Notes under the pieces: model-generated
What the model saw: only the letters and a program-made list of their open reading frames with translations
Told to the model about the DNA's origin: nothing
Database searches by the model: none
NCBI GenBank assembly: GCA_019638795.1
Contig: JAHBTB010000006.1
Coordinates: 1-64,000 of the forward strand
Reading direction: 5' to 3'
DNA length: 64,000 bases
Source of the DNA: Fimbriimonadaceae bacterium
Lineage (GTDB): Bacteria > Armatimonadota > Fimbriimonadia > Fimbriimonadales > Fimbriimonadaceae
Program-made: the position numbers and the translations under genes
Part shown: one piece after another, positions 8,931 to 17,668 of the stretch
How positions within the stretch are numbered: position 1 is the first letter of the stretch
Layout: each line of letters opens with the position of its first letter

Positions 8931-9641
8931 TTAGATTTCCTGTTCGAATCTGGCATCCATGCCGGCGCGGGCGCGGTTCGCCCTGTCAATAACCTCTAGG
9001 GCGTCTTTGGCGGCGGCCTGCTCGGCCTCCTTCTTGCTGCGGCCGTCTCCTTCGCCCATGACCTCGTTGTCGAAGATCACTTGGACCGTGAACCGGCGCT
9101 CGTGGGCCGTCCCACCCTCCCGGGAGACCCGGTAGACCGGCGTCTTTCTCCATAAAGATTGCGCGACTTCCTGGAGGCGGGACTTATGGTCGTTCGGGCT
9201 GACGTCCCCCGCACTGACTTGCATCAAGTAGGGGTGGAGTTGCTCAAGGACGAACCATCGGGCCTTTTCCAGACCCGACTCGATGTAGACCGCGCCGACG
9301 ACCGCCTCGAAGATGTCGCACAAGACGGACGGGCGCGTCCGCCCTCCGGTGGTCTCTTCACCGGGGCCGAGGACGAGGTGCTGGTCCAGGCCGAGGGTCA
9401 GCGCCCGCTCGGCCAAGGGGCCCTCCTGGACCACGGACGAGCGGGCCTTGCTCATCATCCCCTGGTCCCAATCGGGCTGGTGCTCGTAAAAATATTGGGC
9501 GACGATGAGGCCGACGACAGCGTCACCGTAGAACTCCATCCTTTCGTAACTGTCTTGCACCGAATTGGCCGCCGCGGAGCGGTGGCACATGGCCACCCGG
9601 AACAAGTCCTCGCTCTTCAGGGGGATTGCTTTCGGGATCAT
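8931..9641 (-). CDS. rnc: ribonuclease III
   Basis: 236-residue double-strand-specific endoribonuclease for rRNA and mRNA processing. The signature ERMEFYGDAVVGLIVAQYFY matches the ERLEFLGDAVL-type motif with its catalytic acidic residues. CDIFEAVVGAVYIESG is the second acidic motif. A dsRNA-binding domain occupies the last 70 or so residues (DHKSRLQEVAQS ... KKEAEQAAAKDALEVI). Its ATG overlaps the stop of the upstream aminotransferase by 4 bases, indicating translational coupling. A strong terminator follows. Confidence 0.96.
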   Translation of the reverse strand: MIPKAIPLKSEDLFRVAMCHRSAAANSVQDSYERMEFYGDAVVGLIVAQYFYEHQPDWDQGMMSKARSSVVQEGPLAERALTLGLDQHLVLGPGEETTGGRTRPSVLCDIFEAVVGAVYIESGLEKARWFVLEQLHPYLMQVSAGDVSPNDHKSRLQEVAQSLWRKTPVYRVSREGGTAHERRFTVQVIFDNEVMGEGDGRSKKEAEQAAAKDALEVIDRANRARAGMDARFEQEI

Positions 9642-10825
9642 GTGCGGAGTTTGTCGAGGGCCTCGGCGATGCGGGAGATGCCTTTCTCGATGTTCGATCG
9701 GCTGGTGGCATAGCTGAGGCGGAGGTGGCCCGGCCCCTCGAACACCGATCCGGGCACCGTGGCGACATGGGCGTCGGCGAGGAGGCGCTCGGCCAGCGCG
9801 AGGTCGTCGGGAATGTCACCGCCGATATGCTCCCGGAAGTCGGCAAAGAAGTAGAACGCGCCCTTGGGTTCGGCGATCTTCACGCCGGGGATCTGCCGGA
9901 GGAGCTTGACCCCGATGTCGCGACGGGCTTCAAACTCGGCCCGCATCGCCTCCACCTCGGCCGGCGGTAGGTTCAGGGCGGCCACCGCGCCAGCCTGGGC
10001 GAACGTCGTCGCGTTGCTCGTCACCTGGTCTTGCAGGTTCGCCATCGCGGCAGCGACCGGCTTGGGGGCGACGGCGAAGCCGATGCGCCAACCGGTCATC
10101 GCGTAGGTCTTGCTGCAGCCGAGGATGGTCACGGTTTGGTCGGCGACGTTCTTTCCCAAGGTCGCGACCGAAACGTGCTGGTGGCCGTAGGTCAGGCGCT
10201 CGTAAATCTCGTCGCTGATGATCCAGACCCCGTGCTTGACCGCCAACTCGGCGGCGGCCCTCAGCGTCTCCAGGGGCCAGGCCCCGCCAGTCGGGTTGCT
10301 CGGCGAGTTGATCACGATGGCCTTCGTGCGCGGGGTGATCGCCCCGGCGATCTGCTCGGGTGTCGGCACGTAACCGGACTCGATGCCGGTGTGGACTACG
10401 ACGGGGGTGGCGCCGGCCAGACGGACCTGGTCGGCATATGTCATCCAGTACGGGGCAAAGAGGACCACTTCGTCGCCCGACTGGACGAGGACCATCATCG
10501 TGTTGTAAAGGCTGTGCTTCGCGCCGCAACTCACGACGATCTGGTCGCCCGTGACCTCCAGCCCGTTCTCCCGGGAGCACTTTTCGACGATGGCCTGGCT
10601 GAGGGCAGGGAGGCCTCGGCTGGGGGCGTACTTGGTCAGGCCTTTGTCGATCGCCTCCTTCGCCGCCGTGTTGGCGGCGTCCGGACTGTTGAAGTCGGGT
10701 TCGCCCGCGGCAAAGCTGATCACGTCGATACCCTCGGCCTGCATCTTCCGGGCCCGGGCGGTCATGGCCAGCGTCGGCGAGGGCTTCAGAAGGGAGGTGC
10801 GGTCGGCAAGGGCCAGGGTGTCCAC
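9638..10825 (-). CDS. class I pyridoxal-phosphate aminotransferase (aspartate-type)
   Basis: 395-residue fold-type I aminotransferase, probably aspartate aminotransferase of the Ib group. Visible are FAAGEPDFNSPDA, the substrate loop NSPSNPTGGAW, the PLP-lysine region GCSKTYAMTGWRIG and the C-terminal arginine region GHLRLSYATS. GTG at 10825 (MDTLALADRTSLL) is chosen because it aligns with the family N-terminus and TATTAT ends 9 nt upstream. The open frame beyond it reads through the divergent permease gene and is spurious. It overlaps rnc by 4 bases. The exact amino-donor specificity is inferred. Confidence 0.9.
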   Translation of the reverse strand: MDTLALADRTSLLKPSPTLAMTARARKMQAEGIDVISFAAGEPDFNSPDAANTAAKEAIDKGLTKYAPSRGLPALSQAIVEKCSRENGLEVTGDQIVVSCGAKHSLYNTMMVLVQSGDEVVLFAPYWMTYADQVRLAGATPVVVHTGIESGYVPTPEQIAGAITPRTKAIVINSPSNPTGGAWPLETLRAAAELAVKHGVWIISDEIYERLTYGHQHVSVATLGKNVADQTVTILGCSKTYAMTGWRIGFAVAPKPVAAAMANLQDQVTSNATTFAQAGAVAALNLPPAEVEAMRAEFEARRDIGVKLLRQIPGVKIAEPKGAFYFFADFREHIGGDIPDDLALAERLLADAHVATVPGSVFEGPGHLRLSYATSRSNIEKGISRIAEALDKLRT

Positions 10826-10833
10826 TGAACCTG

Positions 10834-10840
10834 CATAATA
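10834..10840. promoter_or_regulatory. shared divergent -10 core between the aminotransferase and FecCD genes
   Basis: The 22-base intergenic region holds CATAATA. It reads TATTAT on the minus strand, ending 9 nt before the aminotransferase GTG, and CATAAT on the plus strand, ending 8 nt before the permease ATG. One 7-base sequence could thus serve both start sites. Confidence 0.5.
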
Positions 10841-10847
10841 CCGGACG

Positions 10848-11849
10848 ATGCCCCCCACGGACCGACGTCCGCCCAGGTTCGGCCCGACCTTGGCCGGGGT
10901 GTGCGTGTTGGCCTTGGCCGTCCACGTCCTCTGGGGCGGGTCGGCCCACTTTGGGCCGGCCGAGTTGATCGGCGCGTTCGGCCGACCAGGCGCGGACGAC
11001 CCGGTGGCCACGGTCTTGTGGCAGGTCCGGTTGCCGCGTGGCCTGGGCGCAGGTTTGGCCGGAGCGCTCCTCGCCGTCGTCGGGGCGGCGTTCCAGTCGC
11101 TGTTCCGCAACCCTCTGGCCGAGCCCTACGTCGTCGGCGTCAGCAGTGGGGCGTCGGCGGCGGGGGCCCTTGCCGTCGTCGCGGGGGTCGCGGGCGGGCT
11201 TGGGCTCCTTGTGGCGGCTTGGCTGGGCGGTATGGCGAGCCTGGCCCTGGTGTTCGCCCTGGGGCGGCCCCAAGGGTCGGCCTCGGTGGGCAGGCTCCTG
11301 TTGGCCGGTGTCGTCGTCGGCACCTTGCTCGGTGCCGTCACCGTCCTTGTGCTCCTGATGGGGCACCGCGACACAAACCAGGTCTTGCGGTGGATGATGG
11401 GTTCGACGACCCCCATGTTTTGGGACCGCGTCGGCGTCTTGGCGGTGGCTTTGGCGGCGGGGACGGCGGTCCTGGCCCGCCAGGCCAGGGCGCTGAACAC
11501 GGTCGCGATGACGGGGCAATTGGCCGACACCATGGGGGTCGACGCCAAGTCGTTGACAAGGACGGTCCTTTGGACCGGGTCGGCGATGGTCGGGGTCAGT
11601 GTCGGGGCGGTGGGGCTCGTCGGGTTTGTCGGACTGGCCGCACCCCATATTGCCCGGACCCTCCTGGGGCCGGACCTGCGGCGGACCTTACCGGCGTCCA
11701 TGGCCCTGGGGGCGGCGATGCTCCTCGTGGCCGACGTGCTCGCCATCCGGTTGCTGCCTGGCATCGAGCTACCGGTCGGGGCGGTCACCGCCGTCTTGGG
11801 CGCCCCGCTTCTCCTCTACTTGTTGCGCGACCGCGAGATCTATTTGTAA
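10848..11849 (+). CDS. FecCD/BtuC-family ABC transporter permease
   Basis: 333-residue polytopic membrane protein of the iron-siderophore/cobalamin importer permease family. Family stretches are RLPRGLGAGLAGALLAVVGA, FRNPLAEPYVVGVSSGAS, MGSTTPMFWDR and GFVGLAAPHIARTLLGPD, the loop that contacts the ATPase, with nine or ten hydrophobic segments. No ATPase, binding protein or TonB receptor gene is next to it in this window, so it is orphaned and partners must lie elsewhere. Its last 10 bases overlap the end of the convergent TIGR03790 gene. Substrate (siderophore, haem or B12) unknown. Confidence 0.87.
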   Translation: MPPTDRRPPRFGPTLAGVCVLALAVHVLWGGSAHFGPAELIGAFGRPGADDPVATVLWQVRLPRGLGAGLAGALLAVVGAAFQSLFRNPLAEPYVVGVSSGASAAGALAVVAGVAGGLGLLVAAWLGGMASLALVFALGRPQGSASVGRLLLAGVVVGTLLGAVTVLVLLMGHRDTNQVLRWMMGSTTPMFWDRVGVLAVALAAGTAVLARQARALNTVAMTGQLADTMGVDAKSLTRTVLWTGSAMVGVSVGAVGLVGFVGLAAPHIARTLLGPDLRRTLPASMALGAAMLLVADVLAIRLLPGIELPVGAVTAVLGAPLLLYLLRDREIYL

Positions 11850-12892
11850 GGGTTGCAGAGCGGGTCACCGACGACGAGGTCTTTCCACTTGACCACCGGC
11901 GACGCCATGTAGAAACTTTCGGCGAGGTTGTATCCGGAGACGTACCGGTCGAAGAGGATGTCGGGCCGCGCAAGGGCGAAAGTGTAGGGCTCGCTGACGT
12001 AACCCTTCACCCCGGTGACCCCCGAGGAAATGAGATCGGCGATCAGGCTTTGTCCGCCGGTGGTCCGCTTGAACGTCCGGGCGCTGGTGGACACAAACGT
12101 CTCGCACAAGGCGCCCGGAAGAAACTTGATTCCACGGTAGACCTTGAGGTTGAACTTGCCGTCGTTGCTGCCCCAGGTGATGTATCCCATCACGGCGCGT
12201 CCGGGGTCACCGTAGACGGCGCTGTTCTCGACGACCGCCTCCTTACCCGCCTTTCGCAGGAGCCCCGCCGCCGTCGCCATCGTCCCCTGGAGTTCGCCAT
12301 AGCCGCCCGTCGTCCGGTTGCCGGCCTCGTCCATGTAGAACGGCCCGGCCACGGGTTTGGCGGCCAGAGAGTGGTCGACCAGGCCCTTGGCGTCCTCGAT
12401 GGTGTAACCGTCCAGCCGGGTGACCAGATACATGTTGAACTTTGCGCTGTCGAAGTGCTCCTTCTTGCCGAAGTAAGGGTTCATGCTCTTGCGGATCTCC
12501 TCCTCGGTCAGCTTGCCGATGCCGGGCATGTCGCGGTTCATCACCGCGAGGTAGGCGTCGGTGCTGGGGCCCCCGCCGTCCCCGATGCGGATGGGGACAC
12601 CTTTGGTGAGCACGATGTAGTCGATCCGGGTCTTGCTCGCCTTGACCGCCTTCTGGACCGGCTTGAGCAGGGCGTAAGTGAACTCGTCTTTGCTCACGGT
12701 CTCGGTCTGGCTCATGTCCACCGTGACCACATTTTCTTTGGGAATGTTGCGCTTGAGCCGGTAATAGCCCCCGATGGAGCGACTCTCCAGGCTCGCCATG
12801 TTGATGACGACCATCACGTGCGACGTCTCGTCCTCCGCGGGGGCTAGGAGGGTCGGGTAGATGAGGACGGGAGCGAGGAGGTAGGTGAGCAT
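11840..12892 (-). CDS. TIGR03790 family secreted protein
   Basis: 350 residues beginning with a signal peptide (MLTYLLAPVLIYPTLLAPA). The body shows VMVVINMASLESRSIGGYYR, IDYIVLTKGVPIRI and GAVGYI/GSNDGKF-type stretches characteristic of the TIGR03790 family, a conserved group with no established function in environmental bacteria. I start at 12892 rather than at earlier in-frame codons because the signal peptide begins there and GAAGG precedes it. It is convergent with the FecCD permease and divergent from ada. Confidence 0.75.
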   Translation of the reverse strand: MLTYLLAPVLIYPTLLAPAEDETSHVMVVINMASLESRSIGGYYRLKRNIPKENVVTVDMSQTETVSKDEFTYALLKPVQKAVKASKTRIDYIVLTKGVPIRIGDGGGPSTDAYLAVMNRDMPGIGKLTEEEIRKSMNPYFGKKEHFDSAKFNMYLVTRLDGYTIEDAKGLVDHSLAAKPVAGPFYMDEAGNRTTGGYGELQGTMATAAGLLRKAGKEAVVENSAVYGDPGRAVMGYITWGSNDGKFNLKVYRGIKFLPGALCETFVSTSARTFKRTTGGQSLIADLISSGVTGVKGYVSEPYTFALARPDILFDRYVSGYNLAESFYMASPVVKWKDLVVGDPLCNPYK

Positions 12893-12999
12893 GGGCCTTC
12901 GAGTGTTACAACGCTTCAGTTCTTTTTGACGAGGGGCAAAAGACCGTCGTGTCGTTTTTTTGTCGGCAGGGCCATCATGGTGGCAGGTACCAAGGCTCC

Positions 13000-14067
13000 A
13001 TGACCACGGCCGCACAAAGCAATGAATGGACCAGGGCATACCTGGAGAACGACGCCGCCTACGACGGTCTCTTCTTTGTCGCGGTGAAGACGACAAAGAT
13101 CTTCTGCCGGCCCGTGTGTCCGGCGCGGAAGCCGTTTCCCAAGAACGTCGAGTTCTTCGAGTATGCCAAGGACGCTTTGACGGCGGGGTACCGGCCCTGC
13201 AAGCGGTGCCGCCCCATGGACATGGGAGTCAAGCCGCCGGAGTGGGTACGGCCGGTCATATCGATGGTCGAGGCCGAACCGCAGACACGGTGGCAGGCCC
13301 GTCACCTGGTCGAGCAAGGCGTCGACCCGGCGCGGGTCCGGCGATACTTCAAGCGCCAGTACGGCATGACCTTCGCCGCGTACTGCCGGGCGCGGCGCCT
13401 GGGGACGGCGATGGACGCCCTGCGCCGGGGTCAGATGGCATTGGAGGCAGGCATGGACAGTGGGTTCTCGTCAAGCAGCGGGTTCCGGGCGGCGTTTGAC
13501 CGGGTGTTCGGGGTGAGTCCGAACCGGGTCGGCCACTTGTGCACCGTGACGATGCGGTGGTTTGATTCGCCGCTCGGGCCCTTGGTGGGTTGCGCGACGG
13601 ACACCCATCTTGTCTTGCTTGAGTTTGCCGACCGGCGCATGCTGGAGACCCAGATGAAGACGCTCCAGAACCGACTGGGTTGCGTCGTGGTCCAGGGCCC
13701 CAGCGGACTGCTCGACGAAGTCGGCCGCCAGTTGGACGAGTATTTCGCCGGCCAGCGGACCAGGTTTGATGTCCCCCTAGCGACGCCGGGCACTCCGTTC
13801 CAGGAGGAAGTGTGGCGTTATCTGTGCACGATCCCCTTTGGCGAGACGCGTTCTTACGGCCAAATGGCCAAGGAACTTGGTAGGCCGGACGCCCAGCGGG
13901 CGGTGGGCAAGGCCAACGGAGACAACCGGGTCGCGATCATCGTGCCGTGCCATCGGGTCGTCCGGTCGGACGGCACGCTGTGCGGCTACGGCGGCGGGCT
14001 CTGGCGCAAGAAACGGCTCCTCGAGCTTGAATCTGGCCAATGCACCTTGGCGGGCGTCGAGGACTGA
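13000..14067 (+). CDS. ada: Ada: methylphosphotriester-DNA methyltransferase / O6-alkylguanine-DNA methyltransferase and regulator
   Basis: 355 residues with three parts. The N-terminal Zn domain has Cys at about 36, 40, 67 and 70 (IFCRPVCPARKPF ... CKRC) that accept methyl groups from phosphotriesters. An AraC-type HTH follows (RVRRYFKRQYGMTFAAYCRA ... AFDRVFGVSPN). The C-terminal methyltransferase has active site PCHRVV near residue 317. It repairs alkylated DNA and activates the adaptive response. ATG at 13000 has AGGT about 15 bases upstream; the longer open frame before it lacks homology. Complete, with no missing key residues. Confidence 0.95.
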   Translation: MTTAAQSNEWTRAYLENDAAYDGLFFVAVKTTKIFCRPVCPARKPFPKNVEFFEYAKDALTAGYRPCKRCRPMDMGVKPPEWVRPVISMVEAEPQTRWQARHLVEQGVDPARVRRYFKRQYGMTFAAYCRARRLGTAMDALRRGQMALEAGMDSGFSSSSGFRAAFDRVFGVSPNRVGHLCTVTMRWFDSPLGPLVGCATDTHLVLLEFADRRMLETQMKTLQNRLGCVVVQGPSGLLDEVGRQLDEYFAGQRTRFDVPLATPGTPFQEEVWRYLCTIPFGETRSYGQMAKELGRPDAQRAVGKANGDNRVAIIVPCHRVVRSDGTLCGYGGGLWRKKRLLELESGQCTLAGVED

Positions 14068-14071
14068 GCCT

Positions 14072-15184
14072 TCACACGTTGGCAGTCGAGAAGCTCCGCA
14101 CAGACTCGACCACCCAGGCCGCTTGCTCGTCGGTCATGTTTTGGTGGACGGGCAGACACAGAACTTGGTCGGACACTTCTTCGGTGACCGGCAACGAACC
14201 CTTGCCCTTTCCAAAGTGCGCGTACGGCTCGTGCAAGTGGAGCGGCACGGGATAGTAGATCGCGGAATCGACCTCGTTCTCTTTCAGGTGGGCCATGAGG
14301 GCGTCGCGACGGGGAGTGCGGACGCTGAACTGGTGCCAGGTGTGATGGTTGCCGGGTGAAGTGGTCGGCAGGTGCAGCGGCAGACCCGCCATGTCCCGCA
14401 GGTAGGTCGAAGCGACCGACGCCCGTCTCGCGTTCCAATCGTCGAGGCGGGCCAGCTTCGCGCAGAGGAAGGCGGCCTGCAACTCCGGCATGCGGCTGGT
14501 ATAGCCGACCTCGTCGTAGTAGTAACGCTCACGGCCCATCCCATGGATCCGCAGGCTGCGGCTGCGCCGGGCGACTTCATCGTCGTTGGTCAGGATCAGG
14601 CCGCCGTCGCCCGCCGCGCCCAGGTTCTTGGTCACGTAGAAGCTGAGGCCGCTCGCCACGCCCCACGCTCCGGTGTAAATGCCTTCGTGGTGGCTCAGCA
14701 CCGCCTGCGCGCCGTCCTCAAAGACAAGCAACCCATTCTCCTTGGCGATCGCGTCAAACGCCTTGACGTCGGCGAGCTGGCCGTAGAGGTGCACGGGAAG
14801 GACGGCCTTGGTCTTGCTCGTCACCGCCCTCTTGACGGCCTCGGGGTCCAGGCAGAAGGTGTCGGCGTCAATGTCGGCGAAGACGGGAGTGGCCCCGATC
14901 TGGACGACGACCTCCACCGTGGCGACGAACGTGAAAGCGGGGACGATGACCTCGTCGCCCGGGCCGACGCCGGCGGCCTGCATCATGATGCGCAGAGCGT
15001 CAGTGCCGCTGTTCACCGCGATCCCGTGCTTCACGCCGTGGCGCTGGGCGAGGCCCTCCTCAAGCTCCTTGTTGAACCTGCCCAAGACGTAGGCTCCGCT
15101 CGACAGAATCTCGGCGAACGACGCCTCGACGGTGTCCTTGACTTCGTTGTACTGCGTTTTCAGGTCGATGAAAGGCACGCGCAC
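14072..15184 (-). CDS. DegT/DnrJ/EryC1/StrS-type sugar aminotransferase
   Basis: 370-residue PLP enzyme that aminates keto-sugar nucleotides for glycan biosynthesis. The N-terminus is MRVPFIDLKTQYNEVKDTVE. It contains GTDALRIMMQAAGVGPGDEV, the region PVHLYGQLADVKAFDAIA and the catalytic area SGLSFYVTKNLGAAGDGGLI, with the PLP lysine in the TKNLGA motif. The GTG at 15184 has CATACT ending 8 nt upstream; a second GTG two codons later is also possible. Everything upstream in frame is antisense to maf. Its partner sugar genes are not adjacent, so the sugar is unknown. Confidence 0.9.
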   Translation of the reverse strand: MRVPFIDLKTQYNEVKDTVEASFAEILSSGAYVLGRFNKELEEGLAQRHGVKHGIAVNSGTDALRIMMQAAGVGPGDEVIVPAFTFVATVEVVVQIGATPVFADIDADTFCLDPEAVKRAVTSKTKAVLPVHLYGQLADVKAFDAIAKENGLLVFEDGAQAVLSHHEGIYTGAWGVASGLSFYVTKNLGAAGDGGLILTNDDEVARRSRSLRIHGMGRERYYYDEVGYTSRMPELQAAFLCAKLARLDDWNARRASVASTYLRDMAGLPLHLPTTSPGNHHTWHQFSVRTPRRDALMAHLKENEVDSAIYYPVPLHLHEPYAHFGKGKGSLPVTEEVSDQVLCLPVHQNMTDEQAAWVVESVRSFSTANV

Positions 15185-15192
15185 GGTGCCCC

Positions 15193-15239
15193 AGTATGGG
15201 GCTGGTGACGGAGAGGTCCAGGGGCCGGAGGGGCACAAT
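15193..15239. promoter_or_regulatory. divergent promoters of the DegT and maf genes
   Basis: In the 61-base gap, CATACT on the minus strand (15193-15198) ends 8 nt before the DegT GTG. CACAAT on the plus strand (15234-15239) ends 6 nt before the maf GTG. Both fit near-leaderless transcripts. GGAGGGG at about 15227-15233 could alternatively be a ribosome site for maf. Confidence 0.4.
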
Positions 15240-15245
15240 GGCGGG

Positions 15246-15836
15246 GTGCGCCCTTTGCCCTGGCCCGTAGTCCTCGCCTCGGCGTCACCCCGCCGCCAAG
15301 ACCTGCTCCGGCGCTTGGTCCCGGAGTTCGAAGTCCTGCCGGCCGACATTGACGAGGACGCCCTCACTGTCGACGACCCGTACGCGACGGCGCAGAAGTT
15401 GGCGCGGACAAAGGCCTTGGCCGTGGCGGAGTCTCGCCCCGAGGCCATGGTGGTCGCCGGGGACACCGTCGTGGCCCTCCAAGACGGCAATGAATGGCGG
15501 CAGTTGGCAAAGCCAATTGACGAGGCCCACGCTGTGGCGATGCTGACCTTGCTTTCTGGACGCACCCACACCGTCGTCACCGGCGTCTGCCTCCGCTGGC
15601 CTGGTGGCCTTTCGGCGTTCACCGAGGCGAGCAAGGTGACGTTTCGGGCCCTGAAGCCGGGTGAGGCGGAGGCATACGTGGACACCGGCTCGCCGATGGA
15701 CAAGGCGGGGGCCTACGGACTGCAGGACGGGTCCCAGAGCTTTGTCGAGAAGGTGGAAGGCTCGGTGACGAACGTGGTCGGCCTGCCCTTGGAGCGGTTG
15801 GAAGAGGCCTTCGCGAGTCTGACGGCCCGCAAATGA
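15246..15836 (+). CDS. maf: Maf-family nucleotide pyrophosphatase
   Basis: 196-residue house-cleaning nucleotide pyrophosphatase, cytosolic, hydrolysing non-canonical or UTP/dTTP-type nucleotides. The signature LASASPRRQDLLRRL is at the N-terminus, then AGDTVVAL and the GRTHTVVTGVCL region, ending KVEGSVTNVVGLPLERL. GTG at 15246 is the only start giving the usual short N-terminus. It is divergent from the DegT aminotransferase and ends 3 bases before the end of the convergent nucleoside phosphorylase gene. Confidence 0.92.
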   Translation: MRPLPWPVVLASASPRRQDLLRRLVPEFEVLPADIDEDALTVDDPYATAQKLARTKALAVAESRPEAMVVAGDTVVALQDGNEWRQLAKPIDEAHAVAMLTLLSGRTHTVVTGVCLRWPGGLSAFTEASKVTFRALKPGEAEAYVDTGSPMDKAGAYGLQDGSQSFVEKVEGSVTNVVGLPLERLEEAFASLTARK

Positions 15837-15839
15837 CGG

Positions 15840-17108
15840 TCAGTCGAGGAACAGAGGTGACGCAGGCACGGGCCCCGGGGCCACGTGGACGGCTCCAGCG
15901 ATGTCGGGCGGGGCGGTTCGCCGGGAGTGGACCCGCAGCACGACCTGGCCGACCTCGACACGGTCGCCCACGGTGACGAGGGTCTCGACGCCGACGGTAG
16001 GGTCGATCCGGTCCGCCTTGGACTCGCGGCCGCCCCCGAGGTGGACGACGGCCAGGCCGACCGCTTGGGCGTCGATGCGCTCCACCCAACCCGCCGGGCC
16101 TGGCCAGACCACGTCGTGGACGTGAGGGGCGCATGCCCAGTCGTCGGAGTCAAAGACGGTCATGTCTGCACCCTGGGCGGCGAACCAGTCGCGGGCCTTG
16201 GCCAAGGCCCGGCCGTCGACGAGGGCTCGGCGGACCTCGTCGATGTCGGTGGGGCGGCCGACTTCCGCCAGGGCCGAATGGGCGAGCCTGACGCACAGGT
16301 CGGCGAACCGGCCCGTCTCCCTCCCGGCGAGGACGGCCAGCGCCTCCTTGACTTCGAGGGCGTTTCCCGCGCAGCGGCCCAAGGGCTGGTCCATGTCGGT
16401 GACATGGGTCGCGACGTGGAGCCCGGCCCGGCGGCCCACCTCCGTCAGCCAACTGGCGAGCTCTCGGGCCGAAGTGGCGTCGCGCATGAACGCCCCCGAT
16501 CCGCATTTCACGTCGATCACCACGGTCTCCGCCCCGCCGGCGATCTTCTTGCTGAGGATGCTGCTGGTGATGAGGGGGATCGACGCGACCGTCGCGGTGA
16601 CGTCGCGGAGGGCGTAGAGCTTGCCGTCGGCGGGGGCGAGACGGGGCGTCTGCCCGGTGAGGGCGAGGCCGATCTGCCCGGCCTGGGCGACCATCTCCTG
16701 CGGCGTGAGGTCCACCCGGAACCCGGGCACGGACTCCAGTTTGTCAATCGTGCCCCCGGTGATTCCCAGGCCACGGCCGCTCATCTTGACCATGGTCAGG
16801 CCCAAGCTGGCGAGGAGGGGGAGGAGGACAAGGGTCGTCTTGTCGCCGACTCCGCCGGTGGAGTGCTTGTCCAAGCGAGGACGGGGAAGGCCGCCCAGGT
16901 CCAGCCGCTCACCAGAACCGGCCATCGCGAGGGTGAGGTCCGCGGTCTCGTCGAGGGTCAAGGGACGGAGGTAGGCGGCCATCAGCCAGGCGGCGAGTTG
17001 GTCGTCGGTCCAGGTACCGTCGGCGGCCGCATTGGCGAGGGCGCTGAGTTCCTCGGCGGTCTGCACAAGGCCGTCACGGCGATGGGCGATGACCGAGACG
17101 GCGTCCAT
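15840..17108 (-). CDS. pyrimidine-nucleoside (thymidine) phosphorylase
   Basis: 422-residue glycosyltransferase of the thymidine/pyrimidine phosphorylase family, salvaging pyrimidine nucleosides to base plus (deoxy)ribose-1-phosphate. The signature KHSTGGVGDKTTLVLLPLLA is near residue 85, followed by KMSGRGLGITGGTIDKLESV and a C-terminal domain of the family. I choose ATG 17108 (MDAVSVIAHRRDGL) over one three codons earlier because TAAAAT ends exactly 7 nt before it. deoA and pdp types cannot be separated by eye. Confidence 0.93.
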   Translation of the reverse strand: MDAVSVIAHRRDGLVQTAEELSALANAAADGTWTDDQLAAWLMAAYLRPLTLDETADLTLAMAGSGERLDLGGLPRPRLDKHSTGGVGDKTTLVLLPLLASLGLTMVKMSGRGLGITGGTIDKLESVPGFRVDLTPQEMVAQAGQIGLALTGQTPRLAPADGKLYALRDVTATVASIPLITSSILSKKIAGGAETVVIDVKCGSGAFMRDATSARELASWLTEVGRRAGLHVATHVTDMDQPLGRCAGNALEVKEALAVLAGRETGRFADLCVRLAHSALAEVGRPTDIDEVRRALVDGRALAKARDWFAAQGADMTVFDSDDWACAPHVHDVVWPGPAGWVERIDAQAVGLAVVHLGGGRESKADRIDPTVGVETLVTVGDRVEVGQVVLRVHSRRTAPPDIAGAVHVAPGPVPASPLFLD

Positions 17109-17115
17109 GCCGCCC

Positions 17116-17135
17116 ATTTTACGCGGGGCTACAAT
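17116..17135. promoter_or_regulatory. back-to-back -10 elements, nucleoside phosphorylase / SpoU genes
   Basis: Only 34 bases separate two divergent ATGs. TAAAAT (minus, 17116-17121) ends 7 nt before one start and TACAAT (plus, 17130-17135) ends 7 nt before the other. There is no room for 5' leaders, and any -35 contacts must lie inside the opposite coding sequence. Confidence 0.55.
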
Positions 17136-17142
17136 CGCGCCC

Positions 17143-17664
17143 ATGGAGACGATCCGGAGCAAGACGGGAGCGCGCCAACTGCAGAAGGCGGCCCGCCGGC
17201 AGTTTCCGCCCCGGGTCGAGGTCTCTTTCTACCTGCAAGACTGGGACGACGCCTACAACGTCGGTGGGATGTTCCGTGTCGCGGACGCCTGTGGGGCGAC
17301 CGAGCTGGTGATGTCGGGGAAGACCCCGACTCCGCCAGACCCGATGATCGGCGTCACGTCCCTGGGTAACCACCGCCGGGTGCCGTACCGCCACTTTGCC
17401 CGCCACGACGACGCGTGCGCCGCCCTCTTGGCCGACGGCTGGTCGCTGGTCGCGGTGGAGATCGCGGAGGGCGCGGAGCCCTACCAGGAGTTCGATTTCC
17501 CCGAGCGGACATGCCTGGTGATGGGGAACGAGGAGAAGGGGGTCTACGCCAACGTCCTCAAGAAGTGCGCCGGGGCGGTGTACGTGCCCATGTACGGCAA
17601 AGGCCGTTCGATGAACGTCCACGTCACCGCGGCGGTCGTCGCCTACCGGGCGTTGCTGGGTTGA
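17143..17664 (+). CDS. SpoU/TrmH-family RNA 2'-O-methyltransferase
   Basis: 173-residue SPOUT methyltransferase, SAM-dependent, methylating a tRNA or rRNA ribose. Motif 1 is around DAYNVGGMFRVADACGATEL, motif 2 LVMGNEEKGV and motif 3 PMYGKGRSMNVHVTAAVVAY, which forms the SAM-binding knot. It lacks the N-terminal substrate-binding extension of larger TrmH/RlmB proteins. Start at ATG 17143 from the TACAAT 7 nt upstream. Convergent with the binding-protein gene, 4 bases apart. RNA target unknown. Confidence 0.9.
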   Translation: METIRSKTGARQLQKAARRQFPPRVEVSFYLQDWDDAYNVGGMFRVADACGATELVMSGKTPTPPDPMIGVTSLGNHRRVPYRHFARHDDACAALLADGWSLVAVEIAEGAEPYQEFDFPERTCLVMGNEEKGVYANVLKKCAGAVYVPMYGKGRSMNVHVTAAVVAYRALLG

Positions 17665-17668
17665 CGAC

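Noticed and set aside
10901-12847. Open frame of 648 codons on the plus strand
   Set aside because: Runs through the FecCD gene in another frame and antisense to TIGR03790; low-complexity Arg/Gly composition.
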